Below, piece after piece: positions 15,498-24,367 of a DNA stretch of 43,592 bases. The DNA is from RGIG9041 sp045541455 (GTDB lineage: Bacteria > Bacillota > Clostridia > Oscillospirales > QAKW01), in the NCBI GenBank assembly GCA_045541455.1, contig JAZQJA010000024.1, positions 1 through 43,592 on the forward strand. Direction: 5' to 3'. The stretch's first letter is position 1; each line of letters starts with the position of its first letter. The position numbers and the translations under genes are program-made. A model generated the notes under the pieces. The model worked only from the letters and a program-made list of their open reading frames with translations, ran no database searches and had not been told where the DNA came from.

Positions 15498-15890
15498 ATG
15501 AAAAAAGTTACCGCTTCAAAAAAGAAATATCTTTCGCCGTTTACTGTGTTTAGTGCAGTAGTATGTGTGGTACTTGCGGCGTTTGTATTAAACGGATACA
15601 TTTCTCTTAATGAACTTACTCTTAAAACAAGCAAAGCAAAAAAACAGCTTGAAACTATTGAAAGCCAAAATTCCGTTTTATGCCTTGCTATCGACCGAAA
15701 AAATTCACTTGGAAATATTGAAGAACTCGCGACAGAACAGCTCGGTATGGTAAAACTCGAGTCGTATCAAATACATACAGTCAATCTCGCAAACGAAGAT
15801 AGCATTGAGGTTGTAAGCGAAAAAGACGAAAGCGGTTTTCTTGAGGGTATAGTGGCAAGCTTTAACATTCTTGTGGAATATTTAAACTAA
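15498..15890 (+). CDS. ftsL: Cell division protein FtsL-like
   Basis: The 130-residue bitopic protein has a short basic cytoplasmic N-terminus, one membrane helix (about 15-33) and an extracytoplasmic coiled coil (about 35-75) ending in a GxxxxLA-like stretch. This is the layout of FtsL/DivIC, which pair with DivIB to activate the septal synthase. Primary sequence is poorly conserved in this family, so the call rests on topology and position between rsmH and the septal PBP. An acidic tail of about 30 residues follows. Confidence 0.75.
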   Translation: MKKVTASKKKYLSPFTVFSAVVCVVLAAFVLNGYISLNELTLKTSKAKKQLETIESQNSVLCLAIDRKNSLGNIEELATEQLGMVKLESYQIHTVNLANEDSIEVVSEKDESGFLEGIVASFNILVEYLN

Positions 15891-15908
15891 GCCGTAATAA
15901 ATATTTAA

Positions 15909-15943
15909 AGAGCGGGAGGAATTATTTAGTATCATCCCGCTCT
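15909..15943 (+). terminator. Internal hairpin between ftsL and the PBP gene
   Basis: A 9-bp perfect GC-rich stem (AGAGCGGGA at 15909-15917, TCCCGCTCT at 15935-15943) with a 17-nt loop is followed by CTTTGTTTAATT, a weak U tract. It probably causes partial termination. A TATAAT at 15955-15960 could restart transcription, but no good -35 box accompanies it. Confidence 0.55.
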
Positions 15944-15992
15944 CTTTGTTTAATTATAATAGGAAGAAATTGTTTTAGAAAGGTAGAAAACA

Positions 15993-18245
15993 TTGGCTAA
16001 AACACCAACTAAAAAAATGATAAATAGGGCATTTATAATACTTGGTATTTTCTTTTTGCTCATTTGTATATTAATCGGATATCTGGTTTATTATCAGGTG
16101 GTAAATTATGATTTTTATCAGGCACGTGCAATTTCACAGCAAACGCTTGATACTACAATTAATGCCAATCGCGGTACAATTACCGATTGTAACGGGGTTG
16201 AACTTGCCGTTTCAACGGTTGTTAAAACAATTTATATATCACCTAAAGAAATTGATGAAGAAGATGCACACGATATTGCTAAAAATCTGTCCGAAATACT
16301 TGGCGTAGATTATGATACTATACTTGAAAAAACCAAAAAGCAAAACTATTACGAGGTAGTTAAACGTAAGGTGGATAACGATATAGCGGATAAAGTCCGT
16401 GAGTATATATCGCAAAGCGATGTTAAAGGGATACATATGATAGACGACACCAAGCGTAATTACCCTTATAACAACTTGGCGTCACATATCCTCGGCTTTG
16501 TCGGTACTGATAATACCGGCCTTGACGGTGTAGAACTTATGTATAACAGTTATCTTCAGGGGACAAACGGTAAACTTATTACCGGTAAAAACAACGCCGG
16601 AACCGAACTTCCTGTGGAATATGAAACTTATGTACCTGCTGAAGATGGAAATAATGTTGTTCTTACCATTGATACTACAATGCAGTATTATCTTGAAAAA
16701 TATATAGAGCAGGCCAGACAGGATAATAACTGCCTTGGCGGTGCTGCCGGTATCATACTTGATGTAAACACCGGCGGTGTTTTGGCTATGACCTCTAAAC
16801 CTGACTATGATTTAAACCAATACAATAAAGTAACTGACTCACTTTTACAAAAACAACTCGAACTTTTTAGTGAAACTGACGAAAATTCAGACGGCGAGGT
16901 TGACAAAACCGCACAAGAAAAAGAAACCGAATTGATAAACCTTATGCGCCGCAACAAACTTATCGTTGATACCTATGAACCGGGTTCTACATTTAAAATA
17001 TTAACGGCATCGATGGCTGTTGAGGAAAACTTAGTAAGTGAAAATGACTCGTTTTACTGTCCTGGTTATAAAACTGTTGCAAACCGTACTATCCGTTGTT
17101 GGAAAAGCGGCGGTCACGGCTCGCAAAACTTTGCTCAGTCAATTCAAAACTCTTGTAACCCTGCATTTATTACTATTGGTGAAAAAATAACCACCTCTAC
17201 ATTTAAAAGTTATTTTAAAAATTTTGGCTTGACAGAAAAAACAGGCGTGGACCTTGCGGGCGAGGCAACCGGCATTTTTCATGCCGACCAAAACTTTAAC
17301 GAGGTTGAACTTGCAACAGCATCATTTGGACAGCGTTTTAAAGTAACACCTATTCAAATGATAACCGCTGTGGCGGCTGTTGCAAACGGCGGGTACCTTG
17401 TAACACCCCATGTTGTAAAAGAAATAACATCGACTGATGAAAATGGAAAAACATCTGTTGTTAAAAGTATTGAAAGCGGTGTAAAACGTCAGGTTATATC
17501 CAAAGAAACATCGCTTGAAATGTGTGAGCTTTTAGAGCAGGCTGTAAAAATTGGTTCCGGTAAAAATGCTTATGTAAAAGGCTACCGCGTTGCAGGTAAA
17601 ACCGGTACCTCTGAAAAACTGGCAAGTGAAAGTACTACCGGTGAGGATGAATACATCGCATCGTTTATTGGTTTTGCACCTGCAGATGACCCGCAAATAG
17701 CAATTCTTGTAATGCTTGACGAGCCAAACGGTGCAGAATATTTCGGCGGTCTTACCGCAGCGCCCGTTGCTGGCCAGATATTATCTGAAATATTACCCTA
17801 CCTTGAAACTACACCCGAATATACACCGGAGGAACTTGCAAGTCTTGATACCTCTGTTCCTGCTGTTTCGGGTATGTCAACAGATGATGCGATAAAGGCG
17901 ATAAAAGAAAAAGGCCTTTCCTATAAAATCATTGGCGGTGAAGGAACTGTTGATTATCAAATGCCAAAAAGCGGAACATCTATTCCACGCACAGGAACAG
18001 TTGTTTTGTATACTAATGGCAAAGAACCTTCTGCCACTGTTACAATTCCTGATATTACAAAAATGAGTATTGCCGGTGCGACAAAAATGATTTCAAATTA
18101 TGGCTTAAACCTTCGTATTGTAGGTAATGAAAGTACAAAAAATACCGCACTTATATCTTCACAACAACCTGCGGCCGGCACCGTTGTTGAAGCGGGTACG
18201 GTAATAACAGCGTACTATAAAAACTACGACGATGTATCAAATTAG
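15993..18245 (+). CDS. Class B penicillin-binding protein (FtsI/SpoVD type) with two PASTA domains
   Basis: The transpeptidase cross-links septal or spore peptidoglycan and works with the FtsW encoded downstream. The 750-residue protein has a membrane helix (about 14-35), a PBP dimerisation domain (about 50-220) and the transpeptidase domain. The active site is Ser332 in STFK, with Ser387-Cys388-Asn389 and Lys536-Thr-Gly. Two PASTA repeats follow (about 620-745). The start is TTG with AAAGGTAG upstream. Position in the dcw cluster favours a division PBP; PASTA domains also occur in SpoVD, so the vegetative versus sporulation role is open. Confidence 0.92.
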   Translation: MAKTPTKKMINRAFIILGIFFLLICILIGYLVYYQVVNYDFYQARAISQQTLDTTINANRGTITDCNGVELAVSTVVKTIYISPKEIDEEDAHDIAKNLSEILGVDYDTILEKTKKQNYYEVVKRKVDNDIADKVREYISQSDVKGIHMIDDTKRNYPYNNLASHILGFVGTDNTGLDGVELMYNSYLQGTNGKLITGKNNAGTELPVEYETYVPAEDGNNVVLTIDTTMQYYLEKYIEQARQDNNCLGGAAGIILDVNTGGVLAMTSKPDYDLNQYNKVTDSLLQKQLELFSETDENSDGEVDKTAQEKETELINLMRRNKLIVDTYEPGSTFKILTASMAVEENLVSENDSFYCPGYKTVANRTIRCWKSGGHGSQNFAQSIQNSCNPAFITIGEKITTSTFKSYFKNFGLTEKTGVDLAGEATGIFHADQNFNEVELATASFGQRFKVTPIQMITAVAAVANGGYLVTPHVVKEITSTDENGKTSVVKSIESGVKRQVISKETSLEMCELLEQAVKIGSGKNAYVKGYRVAGKTGTSEKLASESTTGEDEYIASFIGFAPADDPQIAILVMLDEPNGAEYFGGLTAAPVAGQILSEILPYLETTPEYTPEELASLDTSVPAVSGMSTDDAIKAIKEKGLSYKIIGGEGTVDYQMPKSGTSIPRTGTVVLYTNGKEPSATVTIPDITKMSIAGATKMISNYGLNLRIVGNESTKNTALISSQQPAAGTVVEAGTVITAYYKNYDDVSN

Positions 18246-18254
18246 GTAATGACT

Positions 18255-19700
18255 ATGAAACTTAAAAAATTAATTGAGGGACTTGAATATACTGCAAGCG
18301 CTGATGTAATGGATACCGAAATCACAGCGATTTGTTGTGATTCGCGCAAGGTGACAAACGGTGCTGTGTTTGTCTGTCTTGAGGGCGGTATTGATGGACA
18401 CGATTTTGCACAAAGCGCGCAACAAAACGGTGCAAAAGTTATTGTTGCTAACCGTAAAACTGACAGTACGCTCCCACATATAATTGTCGAAAATACCCGT
18501 GAAGCAATGTTTTTTATCAGTGCTAAGTGGTTTGACAACCCCGAGAAAAAAATGCGTTTTGTAGGTATTACCGGTACAAACGGTAAAACCTCTACCGCAT
18601 ATTATATTAAAAATATTCTTGACAGCCTTGGAAAAACAACAGGCCTTATAGGCACTGTTGCCAACATCATAGGTAATACAGTTTTGCCGTCCTGCGCTAC
18701 AACCCCCGAACCGTATTCACTTATGCAATTATTAAACCAAATGTATCTTGCAGGTGTTGAGTATGTTGTAATGGAAGTTTCTTCCCATTCACTCGACCAA
18801 AAGCGCGTTTGCGGCATACACTTTGATGTTGCGGTGTTTACCAATCTCACTCAGGACCATCTTGATTATCATAAAACAATGGAAAACTATAAGGCTGCAA
18901 AGGCAAAACTGTTTGAAAATGCGTCTTTTGCCGTTTTAAACATTGATGATGAAATGGGTAAACAACTTTCAAATACTCTTGAAATAAATAAATTTACATA
19001 TTCAAAAATATTTAATCAAGCAGACCTTGTTGCAAAAGATGTAAAAATTCGTCCAAGCGGTGTTCGCTTTATTACTGTTACCAAAGGTGGCCTTGCTCGC
19101 GTAAATGTTGCTTCTCCGGGCGGATTTACTGTTTTAAATGCACTTGCGGCAATCGGCGCAGTGTTGGCACTTGGTATCACCTTTGATGACATTATGCCAC
19201 ATATAGAGAATATTGCAGGTGTCGAGGGTAGAGCACAGATAATTAGCGGTGACAGACCGTTTACTGTAATGATTGACTATGCGCACACCCCCGACGGACT
19301 TGATAATATTCTGTCGTCAATCTCGTCTTATGCAAAAGGAAGGGTTATAACGCTGTTTGGATGTGGCGGCGACAGAGATAAAACAAAGCGTGCAATAATG
19401 GGTGAGTCTGCAGCCAAACAGTCAGATTTTTTAATTGTTACCTCTGATAATCCGCGTACAGAGCAACCTTTAGCTATCATTGACGATATTATGGTGGGAG
19501 TTAAAAAACATCATACCCCCTATATTATTATTGAAAACCGGCGTGATGCAATTAAATACGCAATCGAAAATGCAAAGGCTGATGATATAATTCTGCTTGC
19601 AGGAAAAGGCCACGAAAAGTATCAAATTACAAACGACGGTAAAATAGATTTTGATGAGCAAGCAATTGCACTTGAATATATGAAAGAATTTGAAAAATGA
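18255..19700 (+). CDS. murE: UDP-MurNAc-L-Ala-D-Glu:meso-DAP ligase MurE
   Basis: Adds the third amino acid to the peptidoglycan precursor in the cytoplasm using ATP. The P-loop GTNGKTST lies at about 107-114, and the motif DNPR near residue 400 is the one that selects meso-diaminopimelate rather than lysine. The protein has 481 residues. Two in-frame ATGs exist; the one at 18255 has AGG 8 nt upstream, while the one at 18249 is too close to it. Its stop overlaps the murF start (ATGA). Confidence 0.95.
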   Translation: MKLKKLIEGLEYTASADVMDTEITAICCDSRKVTNGAVFVCLEGGIDGHDFAQSAQQNGAKVIVANRKTDSTLPHIIVENTREAMFFISAKWFDNPEKKMRFVGITGTNGKTSTAYYIKNILDSLGKTTGLIGTVANIIGNTVLPSCATTPEPYSLMQLLNQMYLAGVEYVVMEVSSHSLDQKRVCGIHFDVAVFTNLTQDHLDYHKTMENYKAAKAKLFENASFAVLNIDDEMGKQLSNTLEINKFTYSKIFNQADLVAKDVKIRPSGVRFITVTKGGLARVNVASPGGFTVLNALAAIGAVLALGITFDDIMPHIENIAGVEGRAQIISGDRPFTVMIDYAHTPDGLDNILSSISSYAKGRVITLFGCGGDRDKTKRAIMGESAAKQSDFLIVTSDNPRTEQPLAIIDDIMVGVKKHHTPYIIIENRRDAIKYAIENAKADDIILLAGKGHEKYQITNDGKIDFDEQAIALEYMKEFEK

Positions 19701-21031
19701 AACTCACTTTAAAAGATATTGCAAACAGAACAAACGGAACCCTTTATGGCGAAGACAGAACTGTCACAAGCCTTGTTACCGATTCGCGCAAAGTCCAAAA
19801 TAATACCCTTTTTGCTGCAATAAAAGGAGAACGCGTTGACGGTTTTGATTTTATTGAGTCACTTGATAAAAATCACAGCGTTGCATATATTACCGACCGT
19901 CATCCCAAAAACGCTAAAAACCCGTATATTTTAACCGATGATGTAATACGCACCATCGGTGATGCTGCGGCTTTGCATCTTGAATCAGTTGCTGCAAAAC
20001 ATATTGCCGTTACAGGCAGCGTGGGTAAAACTACAACTAAAAACTTTATTGCCTCAGCCTTACTTTCGTGTATGGATGTCCATTTTGCAAAGGGCAATTT
20101 TAACAACGAACTTGGTCTTCCTCTTACAGCACTCGATGTAACAGAACACCACGACGCTGTTATTTTAGAAATGGGTATGCGTGGGCTTGGTCAGATTAAA
20201 TACCTTTGCAATATCGCCAAACCCGATGTGGCAGTCATTACCAACATCGGTGTTTGCCATATAGAACTTTTGGGTTCTAAACAAAACATTTTAAAAGCAA
20301 AACTCGAAATTATCGATGCTCTTTCAGATGACGGTGTTGCTGTTTTAAACGGCGACGACGGTATGCTCAAAACAATTAAACCCGGTAAAAAAACGCTGTG
20401 GTATGGTATCGATAACGACAATTGCGATATACGTGCGGTAAATGTTGTCAATAATAAGTTTGATTTAGTCTATAAAGACAAATCCTATCCGGTCAAACTT
20501 GCAACTCTTGGAATCCATAACGTTTATAATGCGCTTGCCGCTGTATCTGTTGGTATTGCATTGGGTTGTGATATTCAAAAACTCATTATAGGCGTCGAGT
20601 CGTTTGCAGGTGACGGAAGCCGTCAGAATATATATGATTTCAATGGCATTAAAATTTTTGACGACGGCTATAATGCGTCGCCCGATTCAATGAAAGCGGC
20701 TATGAATGTTATTAAAGGTTTTGAAAACCGAACCGTTTTAGTGCTGGGTGATATGTTGGAACTTGGTGATATTGCTGTATCTGCCCATAAATCACTTGCA
20801 AAAAGCGTTTATGATTGCAAAGCACAACTTGTTATATGTATCGGTCCTTTGATGAAAAACCTTTATGATGAACTTGAAAATGTTCAAAAGTATCATGTGC
20901 AAAATAATGATGAGGCACTTGAAATACTTAAAAATACAGTCGTAAAAGGGGATATACTTCTTTTTAAAGGCTCTAATTCAATGCAGCTGCCTTATCTGCT
21001 TGAAAAATTTAAGGGGGAGTGGGAAAAATGA
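19697..21031 (+). CDS. murF: UDP-MurNAc-tripeptide:D-Ala-D-Ala ligase MurF
   Basis: Attaches D-Ala-D-Ala to complete the UDP-MurNAc-pentapeptide. The 444-residue protein has the three Mur ligase domains: a MurF-type N-domain, a central ATP site with GSVGKTTTKNF near residue 112, and a C-domain with FDDGYNASPDSMKAA. It overlaps murE by 4 bp and mraY by 4 bp, so translation of the three is coupled. Confidence 0.95.
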   Translation: MKLTLKDIANRTNGTLYGEDRTVTSLVTDSRKVQNNTLFAAIKGERVDGFDFIESLDKNHSVAYITDRHPKNAKNPYILTDDVIRTIGDAAALHLESVAAKHIAVTGSVGKTTTKNFIASALLSCMDVHFAKGNFNNELGLPLTALDVTEHHDAVILEMGMRGLGQIKYLCNIAKPDVAVITNIGVCHIELLGSKQNILKAKLEIIDALSDDGVAVLNGDDGMLKTIKPGKKTLWYGIDNDNCDIRAVNVVNNKFDLVYKDKSYPVKLATLGIHNVYNALAAVSVGIALGCDIQKLIIGVESFAGDGSRQNIYDFNGIKIFDDGYNASPDSMKAAMNVIKGFENRTVLVLGDMLELGDIAVSAHKSLAKSVYDCKAQLVICIGPLMKNLYDELENVQKYHVQNNDEALEILKNTVVKGDILLFKGSNSMQLPYLLEKFKGEWEK

Positions 21032-22038
21032 TAATAACTATAGTACTTGCAACACTTTTAACATTCGGCCTGTCGGTTGCAATTGCACCGTTGGTTTTGC
21101 CGTGGCTTCGTCGTTTGAAATTTGGTCAAAGTATATTGGAAATCGGTCCTGCATGGCATAAAAAAAAGCAGGGAACACCAACGGCGGGCGGTGTTATATT
21201 CATTTTACCCATTTTGTTGATAACAATGATTTTAGGTGCCGCTTCACTCTTTTCTAATAACTATCGGCTTCTCTATTCGCTTATCTTCATCATTCTTTGC
21301 GGCGGCATAGGTTTTACCGATGATTTTATAAAAATTGTTCGCAAACATAATCAGGGTTTAACAGTCCGCCAAAAAACCATTTTGCTTGCAGGCGCAATAA
21401 CGCTTTATGTTGCGGCGATGTATTTTTCAGGTTATATTTCAACAGAAATTTTTATACCCTATTTTAATGTACGTCTGCCTCTTTCATATTTCTATTTTGT
21501 ATTAATAATTCCGTTTATATTTTTCTTTGTAAATTCGGTAAACCTTACTGACGGCCTTGACGGTCTTGCAACAAGTGTAACTCTACCGTATGCTGTGGCA
21601 TTTATCTTTGTTGCCCTGATATTTAACAGCGCAGGTAAGGGTGATATAGGTATTGCTGCACTTGCAGCATCTACAGTGGGCGGTTTGCTTGCATTTTTGA
21701 TTTTCAATTTTCATCCCGCAAAGGTATTTATGGGAGATACTGGCTCATTGTTTTTGGGCGGTGTAGTTGTTGCTCTTGCTATGTGCTACGATATGCCGTA
21801 TTTTATTCTTTTGGGTGGCATTGTATATCTTTTCGAAGGCTTGTCTGTAGTTTTGCAAGTTGCCTATTTTAAATTAACTCATGGTAAACGTATATTTAAA
21901 ATGACTCCAATCCATCACCATTTTGAAATGTGTAAATGGAATGAGGTTAAAATTGTTGTAATTTTCACTGCGGTTTCAGCGCTTGCTTGCATTTTGGCAC
22001 TTTGGGGCGTTGTGTATGCTGCTGTGTACTATATTTAA
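21028..22038 (+). CDS. mraY: Phospho-MurNAc-pentapeptide transferase MraY
   Basis: Integral membrane enzyme that transfers phospho-MurNAc-pentapeptide to undecaprenyl phosphate, giving lipid I. The 336-residue protein has about ten hydrophobic segments and the family motifs NLTDGLDGLA, MGDTGSLFLGG and the HHHFEMCKW loop. The ATG at 21028 overlaps the murF stop and follows AGGGGGAG. An in-frame GTG at 21019 falls inside that ribosome binding site and is rejected as a start. Confidence 0.95.
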   Translation: MIITIVLATLLTFGLSVAIAPLVLPWLRRLKFGQSILEIGPAWHKKKQGTPTAGGVIFILPILLITMILGAASLFSNNYRLLYSLIFIILCGGIGFTDDFIKIVRKHNQGLTVRQKTILLAGAITLYVAAMYFSGYISTEIFIPYFNVRLPLSYFYFVLIIPFIFFFVNSVNLTDGLDGLATSVTLPYAVAFIFVALIFNSAGKGDIGIAALAASTVGGLLAFLIFNFHPAKVFMGDTGSLFLGGVVVALAMCYDMPYFILLGGIVYLFEGLSVVLQVAYFKLTHGKRIFKMTPIHHHFEMCKWNEVKIVVIFTAVSALACILALWGVVYAAVYYI

Positions 22039-22046
22039 GAGGTAAT

Positions 22047-23195
22047 ATGTTAAAAAATAAAAGCCAAAAACCAAATAAAAAAGCAATACTGGGCAGTATC
22101 GGCAAAATTGATTTGCCGTTTTTAGTACTAACTCTTATTTTGCTTGTTTTCGGTCTTATAATGGTTGCATCAGCAAGTTATGTTGCATCATATTATGAAC
22201 ATGACGGTGACAGTTACTACTATATAAAACGTCAAATAATATTTGCTATTATAGGTATAGTGGTTATGTTTGGTGTTGCATTTTTTGATTATCACAAATT
22301 CAAAAAGTTTGCTTTTTTACTTCTTTGCGCATCGGTAATTATGCTTATTCTTGTTTTAATACCGGGAATCGGTATTAAAGTAGATGGCGCACGGCGTTGG
22401 CTTAATTTCGGCATTCAGTTCCAACCCTCAGAGATAGGTAAGTTTGCGATAATTCTGGCGTTTTCCTCTTATATTTCTGCAAACTATAAACAAATGGATA
22501 AGTTTAAAGTCGGATACCTTCCGCTTTTGTTAACTCTTGGTGTGGTTGTGGGCCTTGTCGCAGTTGAAACACACCTTTCCGGTGCTATTTTAATACTCGG
22601 TATCGGTGTAATTATGATGTTTGTCGGCGGCGTTAAACCTCTTTACCTCTTTGTAACTGGTGGCATGGGTGCGTGCGGACTTGGTGTATTGCTTTTTGCA
22701 ACAAATTATATGAAAGCTCGTGTTGATATGTGGCTCGACCCATATTCTGCGTCACAACAAGGCGGTTATCAGATTATTCAGTCGCTATATGCCATCGGCT
22801 CGGGCGGGCTTACAGGCCTTGGCCTTTTCCAATCCCGTCAAAAACACCTCTATCTGCCAAAGCCTTATAACGACTATGTATTTTCCATAGCAGCAGAAGA
22901 ACTTGGCCTTATCGGTGCAGTTTTAATAATATTGCTGTTTGTAATGCTTATTTGGCGTGGCTTTGTAATTGCATTTCATTCTCGCGATAAATTCGGCGCA
23001 ATGCTTGTTATCGGTATTGTTTCGCGTGTTGCAGTTCAAACAATTCTCAACATTGCCGTTGTTACAAATGCCATTCCCTCAACAGGCATCGGTCTTCCGT
23101 TTTTCAGTTACGGCGGTACGGCACTTGTGATGCTTATGTTTGAACTAGGTGTTGTGTTGTCGGTATCTCGCTTTAGTTATCTTGAAAAATCGTAG
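22047..23195 (+). CDS. ftsW: SEDS glycosyltransferase FtsW
   Basis: Polymerises lipid II into glycan strands at the septum, paired with the class B PBP encoded upstream. The 382-residue protein has about ten membrane segments, RRWLNFGIQFQPSEIGK, and the essential loop PKPYNDYVFSIAAEELG with the conserved Asp. The ATG at 22047 follows AGAGGTAAT. An upstream in-frame start would overlap mraY by about 50 bp. SpoVE and RodA have the same fold; genomic position decides the name. Confidence 0.9.
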   Translation: MLKNKSQKPNKKAILGSIGKIDLPFLVLTLILLVFGLIMVASASYVASYYEHDGDSYYYIKRQIIFAIIGIVVMFGVAFFDYHKFKKFAFLLLCASVIMLILVLIPGIGIKVDGARRWLNFGIQFQPSEIGKFAIILAFSSYISANYKQMDKFKVGYLPLLLTLGVVVGLVAVETHLSGAILILGIGVIMMFVGGVKPLYLFVTGGMGACGLGVLLFATNYMKARVDMWLDPYSASQQGGYQIIQSLYAIGSGGLTGLGLFQSRQKHLYLPKPYNDYVFSIAAEELGLIGAVLIILLFVMLIWRGFVIAFHSRDKFGAMLVIGIVSRVAVQTILNIAVVTNAIPSTGIGLPFFSYGGTALVMLMFELGVVLSVSRFSYLEKS

Positions 23196-23203
23196 GTGAA
23201 TGT

Positions 23204-24313
23204 ATGAATATAGTTTTAGCAGGCGGCGGCACGGCGGGGCATATAAACCCTGCTTTGTCTATCGCAAAAACAATAAAAGCTAAAAATCCTGACAGTAAAA
23301 TTTTATTTATCGGAAACCAAAACTCACTTGAAGAAAAACTTGTTAAAAAAGCAGGCTTTGATATTAAATTTGTAAAAGTCAGCGGTCTTAAACGCAGTTT
23401 AAGTATTAAAAATGTTAAAACTTTAACAAACTTTTTAAAATCGGTAAATGACTGTAAAAAAATCATTCGTGACTTTGGTGCAGATGCAGTCATCGGCACC
23501 GGCGGTTATGTCAGCGGTCCTGCGGTTTACGCAGCACATCTTTTAAAAATTAAAACTGCAATTCACGAACAAAATGCATATCCCGGTATAACAAGCAAGT
23601 TTTTGTCTTCATTTGCAGATGTTGTTTTTATAAGTTTTGAAAGTTCACGTAAATACTTTGAAAAATCAAAAAATGTAATATTGTCCGGAAATCCGCTTGA
23701 TGAACAGTTTTTATTTAATGACAAGGCACAAGCCCGCAAAATACTCGGTATTCCTGATAATGCGTTTTATCTTTTATCTTTTGCAGGATCGCTGGGTGCC
23801 AGGGAAATAAATAAATTGTTTGTTGATTTTATTGTGCGCAATGCAAAAAATAATGATTTTTTGCATACTCACGCAACCGGCGGTTTTGGGTATAGCTGGA
23901 TGCCAAATGCCCTTAAAGATAAAGGCTTTGATATAAATGAAAAGAGCAATACAACAGTTGTAGAATATATTTACGATATGCCCTTGCGCCTTGCAGCAAG
24001 CGACCTTGTAATATCGCGCGCAGGTGCTATAACTTTGGGCGAACTTACAGCACAGGGTAAAGCGTCAATACTTATTCCGTCACCTAATGTTACACATAAC
24101 CATCAGTATCATAATGCAATGTCGCTTGTAAATTGCGGTGCTGCTATGATTTTGGAGGAAAAAGACGCAACTGTTGATAAACTTTATAAAATGGCACTCG
24201 ATATAAAAAATGATCCCGTGCTTGCAAAAAAACTCAGCGATAACGCTTATTCTATGGCACAGTTATCCGCTACTGAAGTTATTTATAAAAACCTATTTAA
24301 ACTCATAAAGTAA
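23204..24313 (+). CDS. murG: Lipid II synthase MurG
   Basis: Transfers GlcNAc from UDP-GlcNAc to lipid I on the inner face of the membrane, giving lipid II. The 369-residue GT-B protein begins with GGGTAGHINPALSIA, has EQNAYPG in the N-domain and SRAGAITLGEL in the UDP-binding C-domain. It lies 8 bp after ftsW. Its stop codon is 3 nt before a terminator-like hairpin that leads into murA. Confidence 0.95.
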   Translation: MNIVLAGGGTAGHINPALSIAKTIKAKNPDSKILFIGNQNSLEEKLVKKAGFDIKFVKVSGLKRSLSIKNVKTLTNFLKSVNDCKKIIRDFGADAVIGTGGYVSGPAVYAAHLLKIKTAIHEQNAYPGITSKFLSSFADVVFISFESSRKYFEKSKNVILSGNPLDEQFLFNDKAQARKILGIPDNAFYLLSFAGSLGAREINKLFVDFIVRNAKNNDFLHTHATGGFGYSWMPNALKDKGFDINEKSNTTVVEYIYDMPLRLAASDLVISRAGAITLGELTAQGKASILIPSPNVTHNHQYHNAMSLVNCGAAMILEEKDATVDKLYKMALDIKNDPVLAKKLSDNAYSMAQLSATEVIYKNLFKLIK

Positions 24314-24316
24314 CGC

Positions 24317-24365
24317 AAAAGCCTTCCGAAACATAGGATAAAATAAATCCTTTCGGGAGGCTTTT
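24317..24365 (+). terminator. Attenuator-like hairpin that also buries the murA ribosome binding site
   Basis: A 15-bp stem (24317-24331 with 24351-24365, AAAAGCCTTCCGAAA against TTTCGGGAGGCTTTT with one T-G pair) can carry a small inner stem. It runs into T6 at 24362-24367, directly before the murA ATG at 24368. The only ribosome binding site for murA, GGGAGG (24355-24360), is in the 3' arm. The structure can therefore act as a terminator, a translation lock, or both. Confidence 0.7.
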
Positions 24366-24367
24366 TT

